Positions 1 to 9,175 are shown, counted from the first letter of the stretch. The stretch: 64,000 nt of DNA from Hymenobacter edaphi (GCF_003258365.1 NZ_QHKM01000003.1:1-64000); one strand, 5' to 3'. Made by a program: numbers and translations. Notes: a model not told the origin generated them from the sequence alone.

Positions 1-1
1 G

Positions 2-109
2 CTCAACTTCTTCCGACGGGTAGTCATGGACTACGAGTACACGCCCGAAAGCCACGCCGCCTGGATTCTCTGGGCAAACGTCACCCTGTGCCTCAACCGA
101 CTACCTTAA
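2..109 (+). CDS. IS transposase, C-terminal end (cut by window edge)
   Basis: An open frame runs in from the left edge for 35 codons and stops with TAA at 107-109. It reads LNFFRRVVMDYEYTPES and then a hydrophobic helix ending VTLCLNRLP. An arginine-rich start, an acidic/aromatic stretch and a final helix like this are what I know from the tail of IS5-type DDE transposases, as the C-terminal part of the catalytic domain. The catalytic residues lie outside the window, so family and completeness cannot be decided. A strong hairpin follows at 132-163. Confidence 0.6.
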   Translation, partial: LNFFRRVVMDYEYTPESHAAWILWANVTLCLNRLP

Positions 110-131
110 TTCCCCAACAGGCTCTAAAAGA

Positions 132-163
132 CCGCACCGCCTGGTTAGAACCGGGCGGTGCGG
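132..163 (+). terminator. Hairpin after the transposase end
   Basis: A perfect 10-bp stem (132-141 with 154-163) encloses a 12-base loop. There is no long T-run after it. It lies 22 bases past the transposase stop and could be a terminator or part of the IS end. Confidence 0.5.
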
Positions 164-241
164 GGTTGGGGTGTTGTTGAAGCAGTACCGTTTTTTTTAC
201 AACGAATAGGTTCGATTGCTTTCTGTGGTACACAAGCGTAA

Positions 242-1531
242 TTAACGGCATGTAAATGTTTTATAAATAGTATACTCAACGTAGTTGCTTGAGCTGGGGC
301 AGCCCGGAAAATAACTAATGCGCACCCCTATGGTCCTGGAGCCGCCTTTGCCTAGCTGAAATAAGACGCCGCTTCCACTAGTCCCTCTGGTTTCGCCAGG
401 ACACGTTGGAGTAGATGATCTGAGCAATTGGTCGTACGCTGGAAAATTAATAAAATCAACTGAACGTTGACTTCTTTCTACGGTCCAGTTCCAGCTGCAT
501 GGGCAATTCCATAACAGTCCATTTTGTGGATTAATACCAGAAATAGGAGGTAATGGATTAGGCGTTAAATCGTCGTATCGGGGCGGGTCATCTGCCCCTT
601 CCGCGCAGGGCGAAATACCAGATGCAATTTGGGCTGCTACCTGTCCTAAATCGTGAGTGGTGCTTCTCGGGCCTCGGATGGCTATGATCATGCCGGTAGC
701 CACGTAGACGACCGCCGCAACCGGGGGCATGGCGGGCGAAAGTGCGGCCGCCATAATTAACAGGCCAAACATTTTTTGGACGGTATTAAGCAGGGCTTTG
801 TTTGCTATATTGCCATAAGAGCGGCAATTTCCACTCAACGCGGCCTGATTACGCGCAAAGATGCGTGGGGATGCGAATCCGATATAGGCCGCGTGTTTAT
901 CCCTTAGCATAACTTTGTTTTGCCAGTTTGTGTATAGCCGATACACAACGAAAGTTGAATCGATAGCGTCGTAATTCAGGCGAAACAACGATGTATCCTT
1001 TATTCCTGCGACATCGATGTAATAATGCGTGGCTTCCTGAAAATCATTTAGGATAAAATTTAATGTTGTATCGGGTTTTGCTATCCTGCGAATAGAAACG
1101 GAAGTCACCTTATTGATTGAGTCGCCGGCCCAGGTGCCGTACATAAATACTTCTAGGCCAAGATTTGCGAGCGTAAAAGCTGCTACCAAATTAGCAGCGC
1201 TAGTGGCTGTTTTATTGTAAAGGAATGTTTTATTAGTTAAAGCTGGTAATTTGCCTGGTCCTGTTAGGTTGAAATTGGCGCCATTATTTACCGTTATATT
1301 ATGACCATTTGTGTCCAGGGTTTTGCAAGAAGCAGCCTGGCTGATTGTTACGTCGTGTCGCAAGACCACATGGTCAAGGCTAGAGGGGACCTGGCCCCTA
1401 ATCCAAACCGTAGGATCATTCCAGTTACCGTTCTTCTTGGTAGATACAATCGAAACGGCGGTTGATTGCCCGTACACGTGAACGATAGATAGCACGCTGA
1501 GTAGGAAGCAAAGGATTGATTTCGAGTTCAT
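242..1531 (-). CDS. Exported protein with G8-like N-terminus, function unknown
   Basis: 429 residues. The ATG at 1531 is chosen because a clean signal peptide starts there (MNSKSILCFLLSVLSIVHVYG, then Q). In-frame codons further upstream code for nothing like a leader. Residues about 30-80 hold a GNWNDPTVW...VP...D.V.L..DVTI pattern, as in the G8-like first domain of Bacteroidota surface proteins. The middle is beta-rich. A hydrophobic stretch (about residues 257-290) suggests a membrane-associated segment. The C-terminus has several cysteines (CPC, TCPG, FPGCP, FTCR), possibly disulfide-bonded outside the cytoplasm. The DNA is clearly AT-richer than its neighbours: one sampled 60-base line is 43% GC, against 67% in uvrA. 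With the adjacent transposase end this suggests acquired DNA. I do not recognise the full-length family. Confidence 0.75.
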   Translation of the reverse strand: MNSKSILCFLLSVLSIVHVYGQSTAVSIVSTKKNGNWNDPTVWIRGQVPSSLDHVVLRHDVTISQAASCKTLDTNGHNITVNNGANFNLTGPGKLPALTNKTFLYNKTATSAANLVAAFTLANLGLEVFMYGTWAGDSINKVTSVSIRRIAKPDTTLNFILNDFQEATHYYIDVAGIKDTSLFRLNYDAIDSTFVVYRLYTNWQNKVMLRDKHAAYIGFASPRIFARNQAALSGNCRSYGNIANKALLNTVQKMFGLLIMAAALSPAMPPVAAVVYVATGMIIAIRGPRSTTHDLGQVAAQIASGISPCAEGADDPPRYDDLTPNPLPPISGINPQNGLLWNCPCSWNWTVERSQRSVDFINFPAYDQLLRSSTPTCPGETRGTSGSGVLFQLGKGGSRTIGVRISYFPGCPSSSNYVEYTIYKTFTCR

Positions 1532-1618
1532 AAGAATAAAGTCAGTTGCGTGGACGTGGGGCGTTATTCGGGTCAGTGCCGGAAAGAGCGACGCAGCAAC
1601 AGCCCTGCTGCTGCTGTG

Positions 1619-1649
1619 CAAGTCTATTATTTATAAATATAATCCACAA
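1619..1649 (-). promoter_or_regulatory. Promoter for the exported G8-like gene
   Basis: On the minus strand, TTG (1649-1647), a 20-base spacer and TAGACTTG (1626-1619) fit the Bacteroidota -33/-7 pattern with one mismatch in the -7 box. The spacer is AT-rich and includes a palindromic TTTATAAA. Confidence 0.45.
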
Positions 1650-1702
1650 TAAGTACTGCTACGGAGTTTTGCCCTCTTGCCCAACCTGCCCCCGCCCCTG
1701 CG

Positions 1703-1710
1703 TACCTTCG
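1703..1710 (+). promoter_or_regulatory. -7-like box upstream of uvrA
   Basis: TACCTTCG matches TAnnTTTG at seven of eight positions, 68 bases before the uvrA ATG. A TTG at 1677-1679 is 23 bases upstream, slightly farther than ideal. Confidence 0.35.
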
Positions 1711-1778
1711 CCGACCCATCCCGCGGCTAATCACGTTAGCCGAAACCTTAGCGGTGGGAAACGGTGTTAGAGGAACCT

Positions 1779-4676
1779 ATGGCCCAGGAGAACCTGCAAG
1801 TCGCCGCCCCGGCGGACGACCCGATTGATCAGCTCGATCCGCGCGAGTACATCATCATCAAGAACGCGCGGGTCCACAACCTCAAGAACCTGAGCGTGGC
1901 TTTCCCGCGCAACAAGTTCATCGTCGTCACGGGCCTCTCCGGCTCGGGCAAGTCCTCGCTGGCGTTCGACACGCTCTACGCCGAGGGGCAGCGCATGTAC
2001 GTGGAAAGCCTGAGCAGCTACGCCCGGCAGTTCCTCGGGCGCATGGACAAGCCCGACGTGGACTACATCCGCGGCATTTCGCCGGCCATTGCCATCGAGC
2101 AGAAGGTGACGGTGCGCAACAACCGCTCGACGGTGGGCACCAGCACCGAGATATACGACTACCTCAAGCTGTTCTTTGCCCGCGTGGGGCGCACCTACTC
2201 GCCCGTGTCGGGCCGGGAAGTGCGCAAGGACCAGGTGGCCGACGTGGTGGACTACCTCATGAACCTGGCCGAGGGCACCCGCGTGATGGTGCTGGCCCCG
2301 CTGCTGCCCTCGGAGGACGGCCGGCCGCTGCGCAAGGAGCTGGACCTGTTGCTGCAGAAAGGCTACGCCCGCGTGATTATCAACGGCGAAATGGCCTTTA
2401 TCGAGGACCTGCTGGCCGAGGGGCAGCCCGAGCCGCAGGGGGAAGTGCAGATCATGATTGACCGCGCCGTGGTGCAGCCCGGCGACGAAGACCTGCAATT
2501 CCGCCTCAGTGACTCGGTGCAGACGGCTTTCTTCGAGGGCCACGGCACCTGTTTGGTGGTCAGGAGTGGGTTGTCAGTTGTCAGTGCGACTGGCCAGAAC
2601 GAACCGACAACTGACAACGCGCAACCGACAACTGAAACCCGCACGTTTTCGGACCGGTTCGAGCTGGACGGCATCGAGTTCGAGGAGCCGAGCGTGAATT
2701 TCTTCACCTTCAACAACCCCTACGGCGCCTGCCAGCGCTGCGAGGGGTTCGGCTCGGTGCTCGGCATCGACCCGGAGCTGGTGATACCGGACAAGACGCT
2801 GACCGTGTACGAAGGGGCCGTGGCGCCCTGGCGCACCGAGAAGCAGAGCGAGTGGCTGAAGCCCTTGCTGAAAAACGGCATCCGCTTCGACTTCCCCATT
2901 CACCGGCCCTACAACGAGCTGACCGAGGCCGAGCAGCGCCTGCTGTGGGAGGGCAACAAGTACTTCCAGGGCCTGAACGACTACTTCGACTGGGTGCAGG
3001 AGCAGACCCACAAGATTCAGTACCGGGTATTGCTCTCGCGCTACCGGGGCCGCACCGTGTGCCCCGACTGCCGCGGCACCCGCCTGCGCAAGGACGCGCA
3101 GTACGTGAAAGTGAACGGCCGCAGCATCAGCGACATCGTGCTCATGCCGATTTCGGACGCGCTGAATTTCTTCGACAACCTCTCGCTCACCGAGCACGAG
3201 AAAGGCGTATCGGACCGGCTGGTGACGGAAGTGCACAACCGCCTGAGCTACCTGGTGCGCGTCGGGCTGGGCTACCTAACGCTGAACCGGCTGTCCAACA
3301 CGCTGTCGGGCGGGGAGTCGCAGCGCATTCAGCTGGCGACTTCGCTGGGCTCGGCGCTGGTGGGCTCGATGTACGTGCTCGACGAGCCGAGCATCGGGCT
3401 GCACCCCAAGGACGCGGAGCAGCTCATTGGGGTGCTGCGCAGCCTGCAGCAGCTGGGCAACACCGTGGTGGTGGTGGAGCACGAGGAAAAGATGATGGAG
3501 GTGGCCGACCAGATTATCGACATCGGGCCGGAAGCCGGCTCGGGCGGCGGCAACCTGATGTTTCAGGGCACCTACCAGGAAATCCTGCAGGACGACAAGA
3601 CCTACACCGGCAAATACCTCAGCGGCAAGATGGAAGTGCCGGTGCCCACGGTGCGCCGGCCCTGGCGCAACGCGCTGGAGGTCGTTGGGGCCCGCGAAAA
3701 CAACCTGAAGAACCTCACGGTGAAGTTTCCGCTGGGCGTGATGACGGTGGTGACGGGCGTATCGGGCTCGGGCAAATCGACGCTGGTCAAGCGCATTCTG
3801 TACCCGGCGCTGGCCCGGCAGCTGGGCGGCACGGCCTCCGAAAGCATCGGCAAGTTCGACAAGCTGGGCGGCGACCTGACGGCCGTGTCGCACGTGGAAT
3901 TCGTGGACCAGAACCCCATTGGCAAGAGCAGCCGCTCGAACCCGGTAACCTACGTGAAGGCCTACGACGCCATCCGCACCCTCTTTGCCGACCAGCCGCT
4001 GGCCAAGGCCCGGGGCTTCAAACCCTCGCACTTCTCCTTCAACATCGAGGGCGGCCGCTGCGAGGTGTGCCAGGGCGAGGGGCAGGTCAAGATCGAGATG
4101 CAGTTCATGGCCGATATCTACCTGACCTGCGAGGCCTGCGGCGGCCGCAAGTTCAAGCAGGACATCCTCGACGTGAAGTACCAGGACAAGAGCATCGACG
4201 AGGTGCTGGAGCTGACGGTGGAAGACTCGCTGGACTTCTTCGCCTCGCAGCCCAAGGTGGCCGAGCGCCTGCGGCCCCTCAACGACGTGGGGCTGGGCTA
4301 CATCCGCCTGGGGCAGTCGGCCAACACCCTTTCGGGCGGCGAGGCCCAGCGCGTGAAGCTGGCCTCGTTCCTGACCAAGGGCAACACCCTGCAGAGCGAC
4401 AAAATCCTGTTCGTGTTCGACGAGCCGAGCACCGGCCTGCACTTCCACGACATCAACAAGCTGCTCACGGCCCTGAACGCGCTGGTGGAGCAGGGCAACT
4501 CGGTGCTCATTATCGAGCACAACATGGACATCGTGAAGGCCGCCGACTGGCTGATTGACCTCGGGCCCGAGGGCGGCATCAACGGCGGGCACCTGCTGTT
4601 TGAAGGCACGCCGGAGGAGTTCGTGCAGCACAAGGATACCAACCAGACGGCCCGCTTCCTGGCCGAGAAGCTGTAG
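1779..4676 (+). CDS. uvrA: UvrA, excinuclease ABC subunit A
   Basis: ATP-binding damage-recognition subunit of nucleotide excision repair; it loads UvrB on damaged DNA in the cytoplasm. 965 residues, slightly longer than the usual 940 or so. Two ABC ATPase halves are visible: Walker [10 protein letters not shown] near residue 52 and GVSGSGKST near residue 659, with signatures LSGGESQR and LSGGEAQR. The C-terminal zinc module is present (CEVC...CEAC). Of the first zinc finger only the second pair CQRC (near residue 318) is seen; the first pair is replaced, as I recall for other Bacteroidota UvrA. Residues about 261-286 form an extra segment coded by an inverted/tandem repeat (separate entry). 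ATG 1779 is chosen; an in-frame GTG at 1764 is the alternative. Transcription probably ends at the hairpin 4699-4729. Confidence 0.97.
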   Translation: MAQENLQVAAPADDPIDQLDPREYIIIKNARVHNLKNLSVAFPRNKFIVVTGLSGSGKSSLAFDTLYAEGQRMYVESLSSYARQFLGRMDKPDVDYIRGISPAIAIEQKVTVRNNRSTVGTSTEIYDYLKLFFARVGRTYSPVSGREVRKDQVADVVDYLMNLAEGTRVMVLAPLLPSEDGRPLRKELDLLLQKGYARVIINGEMAFIEDLLAEGQPEPQGEVQIMIDRAVVQPGDEDLQFRLSDSVQTAFFEGHGTCLVVRSGLSVVSATGQNEPTTDNAQPTTETRTFSDRFELDGIEFEEPSVNFFTFNNPYGACQRCEGFGSVLGIDPELVIPDKTLTVYEGAVAPWRTEKQSEWLKPLLKNGIRFDFPIHRPYNELTEAEQRLLWEGNKYFQGLNDYFDWVQEQTHKIQYRVLLSRYRGRTVCPDCRGTRLRKDAQYVKVNGRSISDIVLMPISDALNFFDNLSLTEHEKGVSDRLVTEVHNRLSYLVRVGLGYLTLNRLSNTLSGGESQRIQLATSLGSALVGSMYVLDEPSIGLHPKDAEQLIGVLRSLQQLGNTVVVVEHEEKMMEVADQIIDIGPEAGSGGGNLMFQGTYQEILQDDKTYTGKYLSGKMEVPVPTVRRPWRNALEVVGARENNLKNLTVKFPLGVMTVVTGVSGSGKSTLVKRILYPALARQLGGTASESIGKFDKLGGDLTAVSHVEFVDQNPIGKSSRSNPVTYVKAYDAIRTLFADQPLAKARGFKPSHFSFNIEGGRCEVCQGEGQVKIEMQFMADIYLTCEACGGRKFKQDILDVKYQDKSIDEVLELTVEDSLDFFASQPKVAERLRPLNDVGLGYIRLGQSANTLSGGEAQRVKLASFLTKGNTLQSDKILFVFDEPSTGLHFHDINKLLTALNALVEQGNSVLIIEHNMDIVKAADWLIDLGPEGGINGGHLLFEGTPEEFVQHKDTNQTARFLAEKL
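2561..2637. repeat. GTTGTCAGTTGTC inverted/tandem repeat inside uvrA
   Basis: GTTGTCAGTTGTC at about 2570-2582 recurs as its exact complement at 2606-2618. A further diverged copy of the complement lies at 2623-2635. The reading frame stays open, so about 25 extra residues rich in S, T, Q, N and P are added to UvrA between two conserved blocks ([13 protein letters not shown] and [16 protein letters not shown]). Confidence 0.8.
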
Positions 4677-4698
4677 GAAACGCGGCGCGCAACCCTGG

Positions 4699-4729
4699 CG
4701 GGGCACCCAAGCGGGTGCCCCGTTTTTTT
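4699..4729 (+). terminator. Rho-independent terminator of uvrA
   Basis: A perfect 10-bp stem (4699-4708 with 4713-4722) with a 4-base loop is followed by seven T. It begins 22 bases after the uvrA stop. Confidence 0.9.
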
Positions 4730-4795
4730 GTGCCGTGCCCGCCGCTGAAACCCGCCGAAAAACGGTATCTTCTGGAAGACGAAGGGCTGAGGGTT

Positions 4796-5281
4796 ATGAT
4801 GCTGCGCGATATTCCCACCATCCTGATGCAATACGACGCGGCGGCGGCGCTGGTGCGCGCGGCGTGGCGGCGCGGCTGCCCGCTGGCCGAGTTCGTGCCC
4901 TCGCTCACGCGGCTGGTGGCGTTCAGCTGCCGGCACCCGGTGCGCTACTGGCTGATGAACATCGACCAGCTGCCGCCGATGGGCCCGGTGGAGCAGGCCT
5001 GGATCATGGAAAGCTGGTTTCCGGCCATGGCCGCCACCTCGGTGCAGCACCTGGCCCTGGTGCTGCCGCCCGATCTGCACAACCACATGGTGGCCACGGC
5101 GCCGATATTCAACCCGCCCACGGCCATGACCTTCGAGCTGCACTTCTTCCCCGACGACGCCACCGCCTTCGACTGGCTGCTGGAGCACGACCCGCGCCGC
5201 CGCGAGCTGTGGCAGGAATGGGAAGCCGAGCTGGCCCGCCTGCACCGCGACGCCCCCGACTGCGCCGACGCCTACGGCTAG
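4796..5281 (+). CDS. STAS/SpoIIAA-like hypothetical protein
   Basis: 161 residues, no signal peptide. Beta strands alternate with helices (YWLMNIDQL, QHLALVLPP, FELHFFPDD, then AFDWLLEHD). This resembles small Bacteroidota proteins with a SpoIIAA/STAS-like fold, in which a late strand is followed by an A/DWL helix. The role is unknown, possibly anti-sigma-type or stress signalling. ATG 4796 is preferred over the earlier in-frame ATG at 4715, which lies inside the uvrA terminator. A TATCTTCT stretch at 4766-4773 may be its -7 region. ATG 4799 is equally possible. Confidence 0.7.
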   Translation: MMLRDIPTILMQYDAAAALVRAAWRRGCPLAEFVPSLTRLVAFSCRHPVRYWLMNIDQLPPMGPVEQAWIMESWFPAMAATSVQHLALVLPPDLHNHMVATAPIFNPPTAMTFELHFFPDDATAFDWLLEHDPRRRELWQEWEAELARLHRDAPDCADAYG

Positions 5282-5369
5282 CCCGCCGCCAGCCCGGCCG
5301 GACGGCCCCGGCGCCGCATTATCCGTAGGGGTAAGGGGCTGCGCCGATGCGGCCCGCCATTGCCACGCC

Positions 5370-5783
5370 ATGAGTGCCACCACGGAAGCACAGTTTCTGA
5401 TCGGGCAGCCCGCGCCGGGTGCCGATAACTACCTGCTGAGCAGCGTCGCCGCGCACGGCGGCTACGAAATGATGTTCGAGGACGACGGCACCACTGGCTA
5501 CGTCTACGCCATCGGCAACAAGCCCGGGCCGGAGCTGCTCGACGCGCTGCACATCTACAACGTGCCGGACGTTGCCGACCGGCACCGGCCCGTCGCGGCC
5601 AGCCTGATCTGGAACGAGGCGGAAGACGCGGCGGCCTTCGTGCTCAACGGCTACTGCCACGCCCTCTACGACTTCCGCCAGCAGGTGGGCTTCTGCCGCA
5701 CCGGCTTCCCGCCGCCCCGCCAGCCGCAGGCCACGCCCCGCGAGCTGACGGATGAGCTGGTGGATCAGTACTTTGCCGCCTGA
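5370..5783 (+). CDS. DUF2251-family protein
   Basis: 137 residues, cytosolic. The YEMMFEDDGTTGYVYA stretch is the hallmark I know from DUF2251 proteins, small proteins of unknown function. The C-terminus is proline-rich and then a helix (TDELVDQYFA). It stands 88 bases after the previous gene on the same strand. No operon partner gives a hint of function. Confidence 0.75.
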   Translation: MSATTEAQFLIGQPAPGADNYLLSSVAAHGGYEMMFEDDGTTGYVYAIGNKPGPELLDALHIYNVPDVADRHRPVAASLIWNEAEDAAAFVLNGYCHALYDFRQQVGFCRTGFPPPRQPQATPRELTDELVDQYFAA

Positions 5784-5851
5784 CACCCGCTGCGGCGGCG
5801 GGCCTGGTCCGGCTGCCGCGGCGCCTCACCTTTCGAACTACACCACAGGGA

Positions 5852-6652
5852 ATGGAAACGACCGTTACCTCGTACCCCGACGCGCCGGCCACGGGCGGGC
5901 GCGTCGGCCGCTGGGGGGCTGCAGGGGCCATCTTCGGCTGCATTGGGCTGAACTACTGGTGGAACACGCACCCAGCCAACGGGCAGAATATGGGCGCCGT
6001 ATCGGCCCAGTACCCCACGCTGCTCACGCCCGCGGGCTGGGCCTTCAGCATCTGGGGGCTGATATTCCTGGCGCTGGCCCTCTACGCCGTGTGGCAGCTG
6101 CTGCCCGCGCAGCGGCGCAACCCCTTGCCCGACGCCGTGGCCGTGCCGCTGATGGTGGCCTGCGTGGCAGCGGCGCTGTGGGTGGTCGGCTTCAGCTACG
6201 AGGCCCTGGGCACCTGCACGGTGCTGATGCTGCTCACGCTGGGCGCCCTGGTGCTGGGCTACGGGCGGGCGCGGCGCCTGGTGTTCGGGGGCTACTCCCC
6301 GCGCCCGTCGAGCTGGCCGCTGTCGTTGTTTCTGGGCTGGATTTCGGTGGCCACCGTCATCAACGTGACCCTGGGGCTGCAGCGCCTGGGCTGGACGGCC
6401 CCGCCCAACGTGAGCATTCTGCTGGCCGTGGTGCTGCTGGCCGTGGTGGTGGGGCTGGGCCTGCTGCTGGCCTTTGCCTTTCGCGACGCGGTGTACCCGC
6501 TGGTGCTGGCCTGGGGGCTGCTGGGCATCTGGGCGGTGCGGCGCCTGACCTTGCCGGAGCTGGGCTGGCTGGCCCTGGCCGGCAGCATGCTGCTGGCGCT
6601 GACGGCGCTGCTGGTGTTCGGCCGCAGCCTGCGCCGGCGCCGCGCGGCGTAG
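5852..6652 (+). CDS. TspO/MBR-like multi-pass membrane protein
   Basis: 266 residues with about seven hydrophobic helices. The motif PAGWAFSIWGLIFLALALYA near residue 60 is typical of TspO/MBR-related proteins, as are the conserved WIS and ATVIN stretches. Relatives bind porphyrins or act as tryptophan-rich sensory proteins in the inner membrane. This one is longer than classical TspO (about 160 residues), so ligand and function are open. It ends in a basic cytoplasmic tail (RSLRRRRAA). It lies between the DUF2251 gene and tpiA; tpiA has its own -7 box. Confidence 0.8.
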   Translation: METTVTSYPDAPATGGRVGRWGAAGAIFGCIGLNYWWNTHPANGQNMGAVSAQYPTLLTPAGWAFSIWGLIFLALALYAVWQLLPAQRRNPLPDAVAVPLMVACVAAALWVVGFSYEALGTCTVLMLLTLGALVLGYGRARRLVFGGYSPRPSSWPLSLFLGWISVATVINVTLGLQRLGWTAPPNVSILLAVVLLAVVVGLGLLLAFAFRDAVYPLVLAWGLLGIWAVRRLTLPELGWLALAGSMLLALTALLVFGRSLRRRRAA

Positions 6653-6681
6653 CGGGTCGGCGCGGGGCCCGCGCAAATCCG

Positions 6682-6689
6682 TTTCTTTG
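6682..6689 (+). promoter_or_regulatory. -7 box of tpiA
   Basis: TTTCTTTG matches TAnnTTTG at seven of eight positions, 28 bases before the tpiA ATG. No clear -33 element is seen. Confidence 0.45.
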
Positions 6690-6717
6690 CAGCCCCTACT
6701 TTTCCCAATTCCCCCTT

Positions 6718-7482
6718 ATGCGCAAGAACATCGTCGCCGGCAACTGGAAGATGAACACCACCCTCCAGGACGCGCAGGCTCTGGTATCGGAAATCGTGCC
6801 CATGGTGCAGGACGAAACCACCGGCTCGGCGGTGGAAGTCGTGATTTGCCCGCCCTTCCCGCTGCTGCCCGTGGTGGGCCGGCTGCTGCCCCAGGGCGGC
6901 CGCCTGCACCTGGGTGCCCAGAACTGCCACCAGAAGGAAAGCGGCGCCTTCACCGGCGAAGTGTCAGCCAAGCTGATGGCTTCCATTGGCACCGAGTACG
7001 TGATTCTGGGCCACTCCGAGCGTCGGCAGTACTTCGGCGAAGACGACGAGCTGCTGAGCCAGAAGCTGAAAGCCGCCCTCGGCGCCGGCCTGAAGCCCAT
7101 CTTCTGCGTGGGCGAGTCGCTGGAAACCCGCGAGGCCGATGAGACTTTCCAGTACATCGAAAAGCAGCTGAAAAACGGCCTGTTTCACCTCTCCAACGAG
7201 GAGTTTGCGCAGGTCGTGGTAGCCTACGAGCCCATCTGGGCCATCGGGACGGGCAAGACGGCCACCAGCCAGCAGGCTCAGGAGGTGCACGCCTTCATCC
7301 GCGAGCAGATTGCCCGCGCCTACGACGCCGAGGCGGCCCAGAACACCACCATCCTCTACGGCGGCTCGGCCAATGCCCAGAACGCGCGCGAGCTGTTCAG
7401 CCAGCCCGACGTGGACGGCGGCCTGATCGGCGGCGCCTCGCTGAAGTCGCGCGACTTCACGGAGATTATCAAGTCGTTTTAA
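6718..7482 (+). CDS. tpiA: Triosephosphate isomerase
   Basis: Interconverts dihydroxyacetone phosphate and glyceraldehyde 3-phosphate in glycolysis and gluconeogenesis. 254 residues, the usual size. All active-site signatures are present: NWKMN with Lys11, GHSERR with His99, and AYEPIWAIGTGK with Glu171. The phosphate-binding motifs YGGSA and GGLIGGASL follow. The ATG at 6718 gives the standard N-terminus MRKNIVAGNWKMN. A hairpin follows directly at 7490-7517. Confidence 0.98.
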   Translation: MRKNIVAGNWKMNTTLQDAQALVSEIVPMVQDETTGSAVEVVICPPFPLLPVVGRLLPQGGRLHLGAQNCHQKESGAFTGEVSAKLMASIGTEYVILGHSERRQYFGEDDELLSQKLKAALGAGLKPIFCVGESLETREADETFQYIEKQLKNGLFHLSNEEFAQVVVAYEPIWAIGTGKTATSQQAQEVHAFIREQIARAYDAEAAQNTTILYGGSANAQNARELFSQPDVDGGLIGGASLKSRDFTEIIKSF

Positions 7483-7489
7483 TGGCCGA

Positions 7490-7517
7490 GGGCCTTGACT
7501 AGCAGTGGTCAAGGCCC
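7490..7517 (+). terminator. Hairpin after tpiA
   Basis: A perfect 10-bp stem (7490-7499 with 7508-7517) with an 8-base loop, eight bases after the tpiA stop. Only a short T stretch follows. A second small inverted repeat (TTTGGTAA...TTACCAAA) sits at 7613-7634 in the same gap. Confidence 0.65.
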
Positions 7518-7721
7518 TTAGCTTGCGGCCGAAACGCCGGACGCCGCCAGTAGCTTTTCTAAATAGGAAACACGTTTACTAGCTCTTGCAAAGTTTTGCA
7601 CCGGCGCTGGTTTTTGGTAAGCTTTTTTACCAAATGGCGTGCCTTGCCGGCCTGAACGCACTGCCCGAACCATTCCGGCCCGGTCCTTGTCTCGGCGATA
7701 CCCGACGTTGACTTCCCGCTT

Positions 7722-8099
7722 ATGCTCCTGACTACCCTCGTATCGGCTTTGCTCTGGTGGCAGCCCGCAGCAGCTGCGCCACTGCCGCCCAAAGTAGCCC
7801 AAACCGGCGGTTACGCCGACCCCTGCAAGCTCTACGGCGCCGTTTACCTGGAGCGTGACCCGCGCCGCCGCGGCTTCTGCTCGGCCACGGTGTACGTGGA
7901 GCAGCAGGAGGCTTTTGCCAACCTCGTGGTGTTTCAGGAAGCCAACAAGCTCTTCGCCGACAAAGCCGGGCTGTGGTACATCACCGACGCCCGCGACTTC
8001 GCCGACTTCACCGTGCTCGTCACCGACAACCGCTCCTTCGCCGATTTCGGCATCTACTACACCAAAGTCCGCTCCTTCGCCGGCTGCCGCAAGGACTGA
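7722..8099 (+). CDS. DUF6150-family exported protein
   Basis: 125 residues with a signal peptide (MLLTTLVSALLWWQPAAAA). The mature part has the KLYGAVYLE, FATVYVE-like and LWYITDARDFADFTV stretches of small Bacteroidota proteins classed as DUF6150. Two cysteines (C in DPCK, C in GCRKD) are conserved-looking. Probably periplasmic; function unknown. It stands alone between two terminators. Confidence 0.75.
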   Translation: MLLTTLVSALLWWQPAAAAPLPPKVAQTGGYADPCKLYGAVYLERDPRRRGFCSATVYVEQQEAFANLVVFQEANKLFADKAGLWYITDARDFADFTVLVTDNRSFADFGIYYTKVRSFAGCRKD

Positions 8100-8119
8100 G
8101 GCCGCTGACCGCGCTTCAA

Positions 8120-8157
8120 AGCCGCTCCGTGCCACCCGGCCGGAGCGGCTTTTTTTG
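8120..8157 (+). terminator. Terminator of the DUF6150 gene
   Basis: A 9-bp perfect GC stem (8121-8129 with 8141-8149) is followed by seven T. Confidence 0.88.
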
Positions 8158-8179
8158 TGCGCCCACCCGAAAACCGCCG

Positions 8180-8187
8180 CATCTTTG
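8180..8187 (+). promoter_or_regulatory. -7 box upstream of prmA
   Basis: CATCTTTG fits TAnnTTTG with one mismatch. A TTTG at 8154-8157, within the T-tract of the preceding terminator, lies 22 bases upstream. The prmA ATG is 70 bases downstream. Confidence 0.45.
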
Positions 8188-8257
8188 CGGCCCCGAACGG
8201 GTGCTTGGTGGCAAGCCTTGGCACATCAGCACATTTCCCACATCCGCACATTCAGAC

Positions 8258-9100
8258 ATGGACTTTATCGAACTGCGCGTCACCGCCCCGGCCGACCTGG
8301 CCGATATCCTCATTGCCGAACTCGGCCAGCTCAGCTTCGACACCTTCGAGGAAAACGAGCAGGGTTTCTGCGCCTACACCACCGAGGACGCCTTCGACAA
8401 GGACGCCACCCAGGCCATCATCGACAAGTACGCGCACTGGCCCGAGGGCATGCCCGTGGCCGAAAGCCGCGTGATTACGCGCCAGAACTGGAACACGGAG
8501 TGGGAAAAGAACTTCGAGCCGCTGGTCATCGGGGAGAAAGTATCGGTGCGGGCGCCCTTCCACGCGGCCCGGCCCGATCTGCCCTACGACATCGTGATTA
8601 TGCCGCGCATGTCCTTCGGCACCGGCCACCACAACACCACGGCGCTGATGATTGAAAACCAGCTCACCGTGGACCACCAGGGCAAGCGCGTGCTCGACAT
8701 GGGCTGCGGCACCGGCATTCTGGCCATCATGGCCGTGTACCTGGGCGCCAGCCACGTGCTGGCCGTGGACGTGGAGCCCTGGACGGCTGAAAACGCCGCC
8801 GACAACGCCCAGGAAAACCACGTGCAGGACAAGGTGGAAGCCCGCCTCGGCGACATCAGCGCCCTGGAAGGCGAGGCGCCCTTCGACCTGATCCTGGCCA
8901 ACATCAACCGCAACGTGCTGCTCGACGACATGGCCGCCTACTACCGCTACCTGCAGCCCGGCGGCCCCATCATCTTCTCGGGCTTCTACGAGGAAGACCT
9001 GCACCTGATCCAGGAAGCCGCCGAGCGGGAGGGATTCCGCTACCAGTCGCACCGCGTGCAGAACCACTGGGTGTCGGCCATCTTCACCAAGCCCGAATAA
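8258..9100 (+). CDS. prmA: Ribosomal protein L11 methyltransferase
   Basis: S-adenosylmethionine-dependent methyltransferase that modifies ribosomal protein L11. 280 residues, close to the usual 290. The AdoMet motif VLDMGCGTGILAIMA is followed by acidic loop AVDVEPW and motif IV DLILANINRNVL. FGTGHHNTT precedes the SAM domain, as in PrmA. The N-terminal half (MDFIELRVTAPADLADILIAEL) is the L11-binding domain. ATG 8258 is chosen because the conserved N-terminus starts there. A strong terminator follows at 9132. Confidence 0.96.
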   Translation: MDFIELRVTAPADLADILIAELGQLSFDTFEENEQGFCAYTTEDAFDKDATQAIIDKYAHWPEGMPVAESRVITRQNWNTEWEKNFEPLVIGEKVSVRAPFHAARPDLPYDIVIMPRMSFGTGHHNTTALMIENQLTVDHQGKRVLDMGCGTGILAIMAVYLGASHVLAVDVEPWTAENAADNAQENHVQDKVEARLGDISALEGEAPFDLILANINRNVLLDDMAAYYRYLQPGGPIIFSGFYEEDLHLIQEAAEREGFRYQSHRVQNHWVSAIFTKPE

Positions 9101-9131
9101 GCTCGGCCCGAAGCTCGGCCGTAGGCCCGCC

Positions 9132-9175
9132 CCGCCCGGAGTCATCAACTGGATGATTCCGGGCGGTTTGCTTTT
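9132..9175 (+). terminator. Terminator of prmA
   Basis: A 15-bp stem (9132-9146 with 9152-9166, one G-T pair) with a 5-base loop, followed by a T-rich stretch. Confidence 0.85.

Noticed and set aside
1764-1778. GTG start of uvrA giving five more residues
   Set aside because: Possible, but ATG 1779 is the commoner codon and the extra residues show no conservation I know; left as an alternative.
2852-4558. Long alternative frame inside uvrA
   Set aside because: Arg/Pro/Ala-rich shadow of the UvrA frame, no motifs.
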